From: Cichorium intybus
Taxonomy: Eukaryota; Streptophyta; Magnoliopsida; Asterales; Asteraceae
Assembly (NCBI GenBank): GCA_023525715.1
Contig: CM042012.1
Location: 61,215,205-61,279,204 of the forward strand
Reading direction: 5' to 3'
DNA: 64,000 bases
Shown: positions 25,001 to 35,200 of the stretch, piece after piece
How positions within the stretch are numbered: the stretch's first letter is position 1
Layout: every line of letters begins with the position of its first letter
The notes under the pieces: model-generated
Seen by the model: only the letters and a program-made list of their open reading frames with translations
What the model was told of the DNA's origin: nothing
Databases searched by the model: none
Program-made: the position numbers and the translations under genes

Positions 25001-25013
25001 AGCTCTGATACCA
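25001..25013 (-). other. LARD primer binding site, unit 2
   Basis: Minus strand TGGTATCAGAGCT, one base from the LTR at 25015. Confidence 0.93.
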
Positions 25014-25014
25014 C

Positions 25015-25781
25015 TGAAGGGTTTTCTAGCAAATAATGAACACAAAATTCCTTATGGTTCACATGCAACCCTAGAAAGATCTATGTTTTCTTCTATGAAG
25101 ATAATAAACTAAAACCTAAAGGCCAACAATAATTATTAAAGATCAAAACAAGAATTACTAACCTTTTGATCTTGTTCTTGAAGCTAGCAGCAAAAGTATC
25201 CTGCCTCAAATGAAAGTCATACCCACAGCAATGGAGAAGACAGTCCAGCAGAGTTTGTCTGGTTGAAGTTGGCGTGAATAATGGGGAGCTAGAGGGTTCC
25301 TTTTATAGCCTCCTAGGGTTACACCTGAAACCCTAAGGAGCCTCCAAGTGGGCAAGCCTGTTGACCACTTGGACCAGATCCCTAAACCCTAATTTGGGTT
25401 TTCGCCAACCCTAGAGAATCCTCCAAGGGTGGCGCCACTTTTGGCCCCTGGACTTCTCTTTGCCAGTTATTCAACTATTGAATAAAGACAAACTAGTCCT
25501 CACACTTTTAATTAATTAATTTAATCACTAAATTAAATCCAATTAATTCTAGATTAAATCTTAATTAATTATTATGGTTTCTAATTAATATATTAACACT
25601 TAAATATATTAATAAACCATTTAATTAATTCTATTGATTTATTAAACAATTAATAAATCAACCTTTTACTCTACCGAACTCTATCCTGACCTCCAGCTAT
25701 GAGGGCAACCCAAATGGACTTTGCTTCAATTAACAAGATAAATATAGTTGTAAAGTCATGGCTTAGACACCTAATCCAACA
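25015..25781 (-). repeat. LARD LTR 3
   Basis: 767 bp. A few private differences, such as AATTTGGGTT for AATTAGGGTT near 25390 and AAAGACAAAC for AAATACAAAC near 25487. Confidence 0.96.
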
Positions 25782-26012
25782 GTCTCCCACTTGGATAAGT
25801 CTATGACTTTAATTTATCTTCTGATTAATAAACAACCTGCAGCTTCCTAGAAACTGCTGCCGAACTCTGACCCAGTCAGTTCCGTCCAAAGATAAGTGAT
25901 CATATGATCCTTCGTCCAACAAGATATTTCCAGACACGAGACATGGATTGAGATCAATCTCTGTCCGATACTCTGTTTCCCGATTTCCGATTCTGCTTAT
26001 GACTTTCGGACT
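25782..26012 (-). mobile_element. Truncated third LARD internal region
   Basis: Matches the start (polypurine-tract side) of units 1 and 2 up to CTTTCGGACT, then breaks off. It shows that the array once extended further right, or that it integrated as a broken concatemer. Confidence 0.9.
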
Positions 26013-26034
26013 GAAAATGCTCCTGCTGACTCAT
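26009..26034. other. 26-bp duplicated filler at the array/Copia junction
   Basis: The 26 bases 26009-26034 (GACTGAAAATGCTCC...CTCAT) recur exactly at 26113-26138, 104 bp downstream in the Copia-1 coding sequence. The first four (GACT) also belong to the LARD end. This looks like templated filler DNA at an end-joining junction. Confidence 0.75.
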
Positions 26035-27710
26035 TGTTGATCCCATCATACCGCCCTTGATCTTTGAAGATCCTATTCTTAACGACGGTGCATCTCCTGT
26101 TTCCACTACTCTGACTGAAAATGCTCCTGCTGACTCATCCCAGATTGTTGGTGAACCACTAGTTGCTGAAGCATCTGCCACTCCTGAAGGCGTTATCAAT
26201 TCTGAACCTGCTGATCTTTTCGACTCCACATTCATGGATTCCCTCTTTCCAGAGAGAATTCCTGAAGAATGTGTTGCAAGTACCTCTCATGACTTCAGAG
26301 ATTCTGACAAAGGTGCTTCTGGCTCAGGCAGAGTTGAAAACATGACTAATCTTCCGGTCTCTACTGCTTTGCTCGAGCATGCTATTCCATCTCGTATTCA
26401 ACGCGATCACCCTCTTGATAATGTCATTGGATCACTGGACGATAGAGTACAAACCAGAAGCCAGAATGGTCATGTCAACGAGTGTCTCTACTCATGCTTT
26501 ATCTCTCAAATAGAGCCGAAGAATGTGGAGATGGCACTCAATGAACCAAGTTGGGTGGACGCAATGCATGAAGAGCTTAACCAGTTCAAGAAGCTGAATG
26601 TTTGGCAGTTGGTGGAATTACCCGAGGGCAAGAAGTCTCTTGACACGAGATGGGTTTTTCGCAACAGGCAATATGACTCAGGAGGTATTGTGTGAAACAA
26701 GGCACGCCTGGTTGTACGCGGTTTCCGTCAGATTGAAGGTCTTGATTATACCGAAGTGTATGCCCCGGTTGCAAGATTAGAAGCGATTCGAATTTTCCTT
26801 GCCTATTCCTCCTACATGAACTTTATTGTATACCAAATAGACGTTAAGACCGCTTTCTTGTAAGGTGAGGTGAAAGACGAGATTTATGTTGATCAACCTC
26901 CCGGTTTCGTCAACTCCAAGTTTTCAAATCACGTCTACAAGTTGGATAAGGCTCTATATGGTCTTCATCAAGCTCCACGTTCCTGGTATGCAACATTGAC
27001 GGATCATCTGTTGCAGCATGGTTACACTAGAGGCACTATTGACCAGACGCTGTTCATCAAGCGCCAGAACTCCGACCAGATTGTTGTCCAAATCTATGTG
27101 GATGATATTATCTTTGGTTCAACGAGTGCGGCCTTGTGCAAAGATTTTGAGAAAGTGATGAAGAAGCTATTCGAGATGAGTTCACTGGGTGAAATGACGA
27201 CGTTCCTTGGGTTGCAACTAAAGCAAAGTTCAACGGGTATCCTGCTTCATCAAGGAAAGTATGTGGAGGATATTCTTGCGAAGTTCAACCTCAAGGATGC
27301 TAAAGTTGCTAACACTCCAATGGCTGAGCGACCCTTGCTGACTTCAGACCCAGATGGCCAATCTGTTGATCAAACGTATTACCGTTCTATGATTGGATCT
27401 CTGATTTATCTGACGGCCAGCAGACCGGATATCGTCTTTGCAGTCTGCCAGTGTGCACATTATCAGACTAATCCTAAACTCTCTCATTTAACTGCTGTCA
27501 AACGGATCTTTAGATACCTCAAAGGGAGACCCAAGTGAAGTCTCTGGTATCCAAAGAACCGTGAATTTGATCTTTATGCTTTTTCAGATAGCAATTATGG
27601 GGGATGCGACATTGACAGAAAGTCTACCAGTGCAGGATGTCAATTCTTAGGAGACCGACTGATTTCCTGGCAATGCAAGAAGTAACAGACCTTGTCAACC
27701 TCTACAACTG
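26035..27710 (+). pseudogene. Copia-1 reverse transcriptase and RNase H (first part)
   Basis: Copies element RNA into cDNA. After a Ser/Pro/Glu-rich linker the RT_RVT2-type domain begins with EPSWVDAMHEELNQF (about 26540-26585) and runs through TRWVFRN, KARLVVRGFRQ, QIDVKTAFL, the catalytic YVDD in QIYVDDIIFG (about 27088-27117), and SRPDIVFAVCQCA. RNase H starts with DLYAFSDSNYGGCDIDRKST and ends at STSTTE, where the next array begins. In-frame stops occur at about 26693 (TGA) and 26863 (TAA), plus one near 27536. The rest of RNase H is missing beyond the array. Confidence 0.92.
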
Positions 27711-28372
27711 AAATTATATTTTGTACAACAGGGACGTTGTACGGTTTTAAGTGTGGGGTATGGACAGTCGAAAGAGTAGTTTTTTGAAATTTTTGCGGGA
27801 AATGACCGGTTTTCAAAATTTTTAATAGGTTATAATTTTGAAGCGAATAATTTGTGAATGTTTAGCACTGGTATTTTTCGAGAAATACTATTTAGTCGTT
27901 ATCATGCTATTAGTTTAGTCAAATAAGTTGAGTTTTAAGAGTTAGAAGATTGGAGTGTTTAGGGTTGGAATTTAGGAAGGAATTGTCAATCAGTGACCTT
28001 TGTTGTTCGAGCTGGTAAGTCTAGAATGGGTGGGGCTTATGCACCTTACCACCTAAGATCGTCTGGTCTGGGATGGTATTTCTGAAAGCTCGTTACACGG
28101 ACAACATCGAAAGTCATGGACAATTCTTTAATGGCCTTTAGAATCTGAATGAGTACGTACACTTCATTGTGGACAGAAAATTTGTAATCAAGGGTTCTTT
28201 AGAAAGTCATAAATTCCAAAGAATATTCCAATTATGTTTTCACGAACTATTTCACTCTAACTCCTTAGGGCAATAAGCTTTGAAATTAAACACATTCAAA
28301 AATTGTTTGAGTGTTTATTAGAATTTGTTAAAAACTCTCTTGCTTGGGGACAAGCAAGGCACAAGTGTGGGA
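27711..28372 (+). repeat. Truncated internal 3' end of the Athila-like element
   Basis: 662 bp matching 32364-33048 with one gap of about 20 bp near 27810. It ends in the polypurine tract ACAAGTGTGGGA (28361-28372). It begins abruptly inside Copia-1 RNase H. Confidence 0.88.
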
Positions 28373-29505
28373 TGTTTGACAACGCCTAGTAATATCAAGT
28401 ATTTTAGGCGTTGTTTAGCCGTGTTTTAGTTAATTTATCATTATTAATCGGCTAATATCACTTACTTTTGTGTCAAGGTGCTTGGAAATGTTTTTAGTGT
28501 AATGGCAGGGGTTTTAGTGCAATTCTGGAGAACTTACGGAGCAAAACGGACAAGAAAAAGAAGTCAGCAGATATTAGCGTCGCTAACTTTTAAGGTTAGC
28601 GTCGCTAATGTTCGCAGGAGGGAAATATTCATATTCAAAATTCAAACGCGCGCGAAGAATCTTCTGGAAGCACATATTAGCGACGCTAATTTCCATATCA
28701 GCGACGCTAATGTCTAAAAATCATAAAATCTCCGTTTTTGACTTTTAAATTCCGCAATTTCGGGGATAAGTCGATACGCGCGGCGCGGATTTAGCTTGGC
28801 CGCGACCCGGCAACCCGAATTTCGCACAACTATAAATATCGGAGTCCCGTCCGACTTTTCACTCATCCCGGGACGCGAGGGAGGGATCCGAATGCACTAT
28901 TTCGTCAGTTTTTCAATGGGAATCAATATTTTGGTTAGTAATTTAGTTTTTCTCTTGTTTTATCAACTCGGTATCGAGGTATTCCACAATTGGGATTTCC
29001 ATCAATTACTCGATGTTTGTTTGGATTCATAATTTCTGATTTCAGTAGAATAATCCGTAGTTTAGATCTGATATTTGAGTGTTTGGATATTGGTTTGATG
29101 TTTGGTTTTTGATTTATAAAAGTTAATCATTCGGTTCAAGTTATATTGCACTTTGTCGGTATTGTTACTGTTGAATGCTTGTTTGGATGTTTTGGGATTG
29201 TCATTGCTACTGATTTTTCTGGAATTTACTTTTGGAATCAGTAAGTAATCTTAGTTTATAGTTTTGAGTAGTTTAATTTAGTGAATGATTGTTTTGGTTT
29301 CTTTAGTATTGTTTCGGTATTCGTTTTTTGTTGTTTTTGGGAAAGTAGAAGCAATACCGCTGACTGTAGAGTGACACTACAGTTGGTATACTATTGTCTT
29401 GTCCTAACCACCAAACTCCTGCGAATCAACCCTGACTTCCACTGTGCTAAGTGAGAGTGATGTTATTTTACTATTTTTGACCGCATGATGACCGCTGCGA
29501 TGTCA
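28373..29505 (+). repeat. Athila-like LTR 1
   Basis: 1133 bp. TATA box TATAAATAT at 28831-28839. Four TTAGCG-N-CGCTAA type palindromes at 28574, 28596, 28677 and 28698, upstream of the TATA box. It differs from LTR 2 at roughly 3 percent of positions by eye. Short frames through it are not genes. Confidence 0.9.
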
Positions 29506-29510
29506 AATTT

Positions 29511-29528
29511 TGGCGCCATTGCCGGGGA
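29511..29528 (+). other. Athila-like primer binding site
   Basis: TGGCGCCATTGCCGGGGA, 5 bp after the LTR; one base away from the TGGCGCCGTTGCCGGGGA usually assigned to tRNA-Asp priming in plant Athila elements. Confidence 0.85.
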
Positions 29529-29603
29529 GTTGTGCACTTAGGATAGACGATCAGTAGGGTTGTTTCTTTTGATGTTTGATTTTAGTTTTTTGATTTTTGG
29601 TAT

Positions 29604-30524
29604 GTGTACGTCTTCATAATGGGCGATTACATGTACCCGGATCAATATTATGAGTATTATGAAAATCCGGCCGACAACTATTACGAGGATGATTGCTGCA
29701 ATGGATCATTCGATGACAATGGATGGCGGACCGAGGAATCATATCAACCTGAAAATCCTGCAATTTGGGCCCACCTTTGGGTGCTCATGTATAACACCTA
29801 CCAAGTGCAGAAGGACCATGCTGATGCTCTTGAAAGGCTGCAAGTTTCATTAGATAAGTTAGAGAAAAGTTGGAAATATCCGCCACCCTCGCTAGAACCT
29901 GAGACGAGTGGTTTTTATACCAATGATATGGTGTGTGAACCTGCATCACCTGAATATGTGATGGAAGGGCACACACCTTGGGAAAATCAAGAGACCATTG
30001 AGAGGGTCGAAAATGTTGTTGAGGAAGAGGTTGTAGGTGACAATGCTACCTCTGACTCAACAGCTTTTGATGTTTTTGAAAATATTGATAATGTCGAGCT
30101 GGTGATGAGTGAATCCATACCATCACCAGACAATTTGGTTGATGAGGATGTTGAGGAGGAGGCTGTAAGTGACAGTACAGACCCCAGCCCAACAATTCCT
30201 GAAAATTTTGAGCATTTTGAAAGTGAGGATCTGGTGATGAGTGAATCTGGACCTTCACCAGATCAAACCACTCGCTCACTCTTGGTACCGATCCACCTGT
30301 TGGACGATGATCAAGAAGATGATGCCGACGAGTTGGTCTTTGAACATAATAAACATGATTTTATCGCCACTCATGATCCATTCATGAATGGAAAATTAGA
30401 TGTGATCAATACCATCGATGAGGATATATGGAAGCATCTCGATATGTTGCCTTCCAATCCCATTCGATTGGAAAACCTTTATTGGTACTGCAAGCCAAAA
30501 TTGCAAACTGAAGATAGCACGTGA
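29604..30524 (+). CDS. Acidic ORF of the Athila-like element
   Basis: 306 residues, no family recognised. The N-terminus is rich in Tyr and Asp (MYPDQYYEYYENPADNYYED). A helical segment follows (about residues 55-90, YQVQKDHADALERLQ), possibly a coiled coil. The centre is very acidic and internally duplicated: two units of about 42 residues share VEEE..V.D and LVMSES-PSPD. The C-terminus (about 240-300) is less repetitive (DIWKHLDMLPSNP). It lies in the gag position, 76 bp after the PBS. It has no zinc knuckle. The uninterrupted frame in an otherwise decayed setting suggests a recent or functional protein. It could be a degenerate Gag or an accessory protein. Confidence 0.65.
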   Translation: MYVFIMGDYMYPDQYYEYYENPADNYYEDDCCNGSFDDNGWRTEESYQPENPAIWAHLWVLMYNTYQVQKDHADALERLQVSLDKLEKSWKYPPPSLEPETSGFYTNDMVCEPASPEYVMEGHTPWENQETIERVENVVEEEVVGDNATSDSTAFDVFENIDNVELVMSESIPSPDNLVDEDVEEEAVSDSTDPSPTIPENFEHFESEDLVMSESGPSPDQTTRSLLVPIHLLDDDQEDDADELVFEHNKHDFIATHDPFMNGKLDVINTIDEDIWKHLDMLPSNPIRLENLYWYCKPKLQTEDST

Positions 30525-33048
30525 GACGCAAGCAAAATGAAATCTGCAAAACAATTATTGGGAGAGGCACTAGGCGTGCTCCGCGCTAAGCCGGTGATGT
30601 CGAAGAGACACCAAAGGAAGGACCGAGCTTGGAGGTTTAAAGCTACTTCTAAGCATTCATGCGAAATAATCAGAAAACTACAACCCGGCAGCAGCAGAGG
30701 AACCGGCAAACCATTTGACCCGGGGAAATTGGAGTATGAAATCAGCGAGGGGACGGTGGTGACTGAAAATCAGAGGAGTCAAATTGCGTACGACCCACCG
30801 TAGCCGCAGAAAGACGGTCCAGCTAAAAGACCGAACAAATAAGCGCTTTCGGGAGGCAACCCGACATTTCGATAAGTTTTTTTAATTTTTAGTTTTTAGT
30901 TTTTAGTTTTTATTTTGTCAAAATATCGCTTGGAAATTTTTTCAAAATGTCCTGGCATAACTCGAGTGTGGGGTGATCGAACGGGTTTTAAAAATACGGA
31001 AAAATCGCGAGAAAAATGGAAAAATACAAGTTAGCGCCACTAATTTTAAATATTAGTGACGCTAACCCGTGGTCAACGAGTGGTCAACTCTCCTCCACCC
31101 TCTCGTCGCTAATCTTGAACCCCCTCCCCCTCCTTGCGCGACTGCCGAGCCGAACACGCACAAACCCGCCAGATTTTTCTTGTTTTCGTGAAATTGCTCC
31201 TGCCAAACTTCAATTAACCATCTCAGGCATGTATCTCAACTTCCGTTTTTCGATTTCGCACAAAAACTGAGTGGGATTTGGGGCTCTTTCAGCGGTTTTT
31301 GAGGTTTTCGAAAAATCAACATCTCGAGCCCGAGTTGAGCAAATGTAGCTCATTTTTCATGAAACAAACACCTAGGGTATCTTAATCGCACCCATGGCTA
31401 CATATTGGCATGTTCGATTCGTACTTTAATAGGCTTAATCAGGAATTTTCGAAATTAGGGGCTCGGTTAGGGTTCTTCAGCAAAAGCGATAAATTGACCA
31501 ATTTCTAGCTTGTTTTTCGTGATTTTAGCTGCTAGGGTTTCTTAATCGGTCCTATAGCTACTGATTGATGCATTCAATTTGACAAAAACAACAAAAATTT
31601 CATAAATTTGTGAATTAGGGTCGAAATTAGGGTTCTTCGGGTTTTGCTCGATTTGGATGATTTGTTTCTTGTTTTTCTGAAAAGTGACAGAGGGCTTTTG
31701 TTAGTGGTTAGTTTAGGATGCTATTGGTGTGTTCAATTTGATAAAAACAAGTCGGAATCGAAAATCAAGAAATTTAGGGTTCATAATTAGGGGTTTTTGA
31801 CCCAAATGAGAAATTAGGGCACTTTTAGCTTGTTTTTCTGAAATTAAACTTAGGGCTTTTGTTAGTCTCTAGTTTAGGAACATATTGGTGCAATCAATTT
31901 GAAAAACAGACTAAAAATTAAAAAATCGAAAAATCTGGGGCTTTTCATGCATACTCGCGACGCGGTCATCTTCATTCGGCGTCGCGGACCTTCGAACTTG
32001 ATCGACAGACACAGGATTTCATCACATCTACGTGTCGCGGCTTTGACACTTCGGCGTCGCGGAGACGAGGAATCAGCAAGGACAACAACTCGCAATGTAT
32101 AATTTTCTTTGGTGTATTTTGCAATTTTTAATATGTTTGTTAGTATCTTGCCAAACTGTGATTGTTGCACCAACTGACGGAGTTGCATAACGCAAGTGTG
32201 GGGTCACCGTACCCCTACACTCGTGATATGCCGGCGTGTTTATTGTTGCGCCCGAATCCCGGATTTCATCGTGAATGACGTGAACAATCAACTCCGCTAC
32301 AAATGGTCCTGACAATCAAGCAGTTCTACCGTTCCTAAGGGGGTAACTCTTTCTCCCTAGCTCCAAAATTATTTTTTGTACAACGAAGACGTTGTACGGT
32401 TTTAAGTGTAGGGTGTGGACGGTCGAAAGAGTAGTTTTTTGAAATTTTTGCGGGAAATGACCAGTTTTCAAAATTTTTAGCAATTTTTCAAAAATTTTAA
32501 TAGGTTATAATTTTGAAGCGAATAATTTGTGAATGTTTAGCACTGGTATTTTTCGAGAAATATTATTTAGTCGTTATCATGATATTAGTTTAGTCAAATA
32601 AGTTGAGTTTTAAGAGTTAGAAGATTGGAGTGTTTTAGGGTTGGAATTTAGGAAGGAATTGTCAATCAGTGACCTTTGTTGTTCGAGCCGGTAAGTCTAA
32701 AATGGGTGAGGCTTATGCACCTTACCACCTAAGATCGTCTGGTCTGGGATGGTATTTCTGAAAGCTCGTTACACGGACAACATCGAAAGTCATGGACAAT
32801 TCTTTAATGGCCTTTAGAATCTGAATGAGTACGTACACTTCATTGTGGACAGAAAATTTGTAATCAATGGTTCTTTAGAAAGTCATAAATTTCAAAGAAT
32901 ATTCCAATTATGTTTTCACGAACTATTTCACTCTAACTCCTTAGGGCAATAAGCTTTGAAATTAAACACATTCAAAAATTGTTTGAGTCTTTATTAGAAT
33001 TTGTTAAAAACTCTATTGCTTGGGGACAAGCAAGGCACAAGTGTGGGA
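30525..33048 (+). other. Rest of Athila-like internal region, mostly non-coding
   Basis: A second small frame (30537-30803, 88 codons, basic) follows the acidic ORF by 12 bp, but no family is recognised. A pair of TTAGCG-type palindromes is at 31031-31065. About four degenerate copies of a 130-155 bp unit lie at 31335-31910 (shared phrases CTTGTTTTTC, TAGGG and CAATTTGA.AAA). The polypurine tract is at 33037-33048. Confidence 0.7.
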
Positions 33049-34182
33049 TGTTTGACAACGCCTAGTAATATCAATTATTTTAGGCATTGTTTAGCCGTGT
33101 TTTAGTTAATTTATCATTATTAATCGGCTAATATCACTTACTTTTCTGCCAAGGTGCTTGGAAATGTTTTTAGTGTAAATGCAGGGGTTTTAGAGCAATT
33201 CTGGAGAAGTTACGGAGCAAAACGGACAAGAAAAAGAAGTCAGCAGATATTAGCGTCGCTAACTTTTAAGGTTAGCGTTGCTAATGTTCGCAGGAGGGAA
33301 ATATTCATATTCAAAATTCAAACGCGCGCGAAGAATCTTCTGGAAGCACATATTAGCGATGCTAATTTCCATATTAGCGACGCTAATGTCAAAAAATCAT
33401 AAAATCTCCGTTTTTGACTTTTAAATTCCGCAATTTCGGGGATAAGTCGATACGCGCGGCGCGGATTTAGTTTGGCTGCGACGCGGCAACCCGAATTTCG
33501 CACAACTATAAATATCGGAGTCCCGTCCAACTTTTCACTCATCCCGGGACACGAGGGAGGGATCCGAAGGCACTATTTCGTCAGTTTTTCAGTAGGAATC
33601 AATATTTTGGTTAGTAATTTAGTTTTTCTCTTGTTTTATCAACTCGGTATCGAGGTATTCCATAATTGGGATTGCCATCAATTACTCGATGTTTGTTTGG
33701 ATTCATAATTTCTGATTTCAGTAGAATAATCCGTAGTTTAGATCTGATATTTGAGTGTTTGGATATTGGTTTGATGTTTGGTTTTTGATTTATAAAAGTT
33801 AATCATTCAGTTCAAGTTATATTGCCCTTTTTCGGTATTGTTAGTGTTGAATGCTTGTTTGGATGTTTTGGGATTGTCATTGCTACTGATTTTTCTGGAA
33901 TTTACTTTTGGAATCAGTAAGTAATCTTAGTTTATAGTTTGGAGTAGTTTAGTTTAGTGAATGATTGTTTTGGTTTCTTTAGTATTGTTTCGGTATTCGT
34001 TTTGTGTTGGTTTTTGGGAAAGTAGAAGCAATACCGCTGACTGTAGAGTGACACTACAGTTGGTATACTATCGTCTTGTCCTAACCACCAAACTCCTGCG
34101 AATCGACCCTGACTTCCACTGTGCTAAGTAAGAGTGAGGTTATTTTACTATTTTTGACCGCATGACGACCGCTGCGATGTCA
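33049..34182 (+). repeat. Athila-like LTR 2
   Basis: 1134 bp, with TATA box at 33507-33515 and four palindromes starting at 33250, 33272, 33353 and 33374. Ends GCGATGTCA. Confidence 0.9.
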
Positions 34183-34791
34183 ACAGCCACGAGTAGTTCA
34201 CCGATACTCAAACAATCACAGTGCCTTCCCCCGGGTTCACACAGATACTGCGAGAAGTCTCATTCTGAGCCAATGATGAATCCTTGAACAACTATGGTGA
34301 GAGTTTATGACTCTGTGACCCACAGGATTTGTAGTCAAAGATTGTATCGAGAAGCGCAAGCTCAAGAAGTGAAGTTTGAAAATTTCAACACCAATTTTTG
34401 TTCCCGAAGAAGGAGAAGCTTAATTCCATGTAACAAGCTGCTTGAATTCCTCCTCAGTCAGTTTGCTGCTACATTCGCTACTTCATGTGATCTAGAGTAA
34501 AGATGTTGAATTGCACTCCATGCTCAAGTCAAAGTCAAATCAGAATCTGGATGTGCTGATTCAAGACCTATGTTGAATCCCATACCTAATGCGCATTCAA
34601 AGTCAAATCTAAAGATAGTCCGATATCGAAGACAAAGTTGTATCTGCATCATGTTGAATGTTTTTAACATCTTCTCCTGTTCCTTAGTTAAGGGGGAGAT
34701 TGATTGTTAGATTTCGTCTGCAGTGCACAATCGAAGCCATGACCAAGAGAAGCCTAAAGATTAAATGAAAGCATTAAACCAAGGGGGAGAT
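34183..34791 (+). other. Copia-1 3' region with two polypurine tracts
   Basis: Degenerate sequence after RNase H with no clear domain. The polypurine tract AAGGGGGAGAT (34781-34791) directly abuts the 3' LTR. A second copy AAGGGGGAGA at 34691-34700 is followed by TTGATTGTTAG, resembling the LTR start TTGTTAGG, but no LTR follows. Confidence 0.85.
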
Positions 34792-35195
34792 TGTTAGGAA
34801 TTATTTTAGTGGTTTAATCTTTGCATTTAATTAGGACTAAAATAGAAAATATAATTAATTTAGGTTTTATTGTGTAAATCGGTGTGAACCGAACAACACT
34901 TGGTTGTTCGGTTTTGGTCCTTGATCGAAATCGCCTTATGGGCTTGTTTCTAGGTCCATGGGCTTGGGTTGCTAGGGTTTTTAGGTCTAGGGTATTTAAG
35001 CATGACCTAATTTATGAGGTTGATTGCCTAGAGAATTGTGCTAACCTAGAGAGAGAAACTTTGAGTGTTCTTGGCAATCACACAACTTATATACTAGACT
35101 TGATCAATACAAGAGTGCATTGAAGTTGAAATAATCTCGTTGTTCTTATTATTTGATTGATATCATTGTGTTATTGTGAGATCAAAGAACCTACA
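34792..35195 (+). repeat. Copia-1 3' LTR
   Basis: 404 bp, TGTTAGGAATT...CCTACA, followed by the target duplication GAAAT (35196-35200). Confidence 0.97.
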
Positions 35196-35200
35196 GAAAT

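Larger units (their letters stand above)
19140..25014 (-). mobile_element. LARD internal region, unit 2
   Basis: About 5.88 kb, near-identical to unit 1 (for example GACTCGTGGC for GACTGGTGGC near 19900, and one G lost in hairpin A). It carries the same hairpins, tandem repeat, 41-aa ORF and PBS. Confidence 0.93.
11729..26012 (-). mobile_element. Tandem array of a non-coding LTR element (LARD-like), minus strand
   Basis: Three 767-bp LTRs alternate with two full internal regions of 5.88 kb and a truncated third. Read on the minus strand each LTR starts TGTTGGATTAGG and ends ACCCTTCA, is preceded by the polypurine tract CCAAGTGGGAGAC and followed after 1 bp by the tRNA-Met PBS TGGTATCAGAGCT. 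The two repeats are about 6643 bp apart and differ by only a few bases per kb. No frame longer than about 93 codons exists and none matches a known domain, so it fits a large retrotransposon derivative mobilised by another element. It interrupts Copia-1 integrase. The left edge is a clean LTR end; the right edge is truncated. Confidence 0.93.
27711..34182 (+). mobile_element. Partial array of a non-autonomous Athila/Tat-style LTR element
   Basis: Order: truncated internal 3' end (27711-28372), LTR (28373-29505), complete internal region (29506-33048), LTR (33049-34182). The LTRs start TGTTTGACAACGCC and end GCTGCGATGTCA. The polypurine tract ACAAGTGTGGGA precedes each LTR, and the PBS TGGCGCCATTGCCGGGGA follows the first, the type used by Athila-like Ty3/gypsy elements. 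There is no RT or integrase, so it depends on another element. It interrupts Copia-1 RNase H. No target duplication can be seen because the left side is truncated. Confidence 0.88.
6612..35195 (+). mobile_element. Copia-1: Ty1/copia LTR retrotransposon with two nested insertions
   Basis: Bounded by near-identical LTRs (409 and 404 bp, both TGTTAGGAATT...CTACA) with a perfect 5-bp target duplication GAAAT at 6607-6611 and 35196-35200. The order is LTR, initiator-Met PBS, gag with a zinc knuckle, protease, integrase, reverse transcriptase, RNase H, polypurine tract, LTR. This order (integrase before RT) defines Ty1/copia. The element is inflated to 28.6 kb by two arrays of non-autonomous LTR elements (11729-26012 and 27711-34182). 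The LTRs differ at roughly 15 places by eye (near 4 percent). Several stops and frameshifts make it non-functional. The sequence resembles copia proteins common in Asteraceae genomes, as a recollection only. Confidence 0.97.

Noticed and set aside
12523..25112. Paired frames of 60-93 codons in the LARD units, such as 13893-14153 and 15621-15899
   Set aside because: They appear twice only because the unit is duplicated, lie on either strand, match no family and sit over hairpins and repeats.
28478..29032. Frames of 78-82 codons at 28478, 28796, 33154 and 33472 as genes
   Set aside because: They lie in the two LTRs of the Athila-like element and cover promoter palindromes and the TATA box.
27722..34182. 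LTRs of the second array starting at TGTACAAC (27722 and about 32374)
   Set aside because: Similarity extends left of that word, and the polypurine tract ACAAGTGTGGGA followed by TGTTTGACAACG places the true LTR start at 28373 and 33049.
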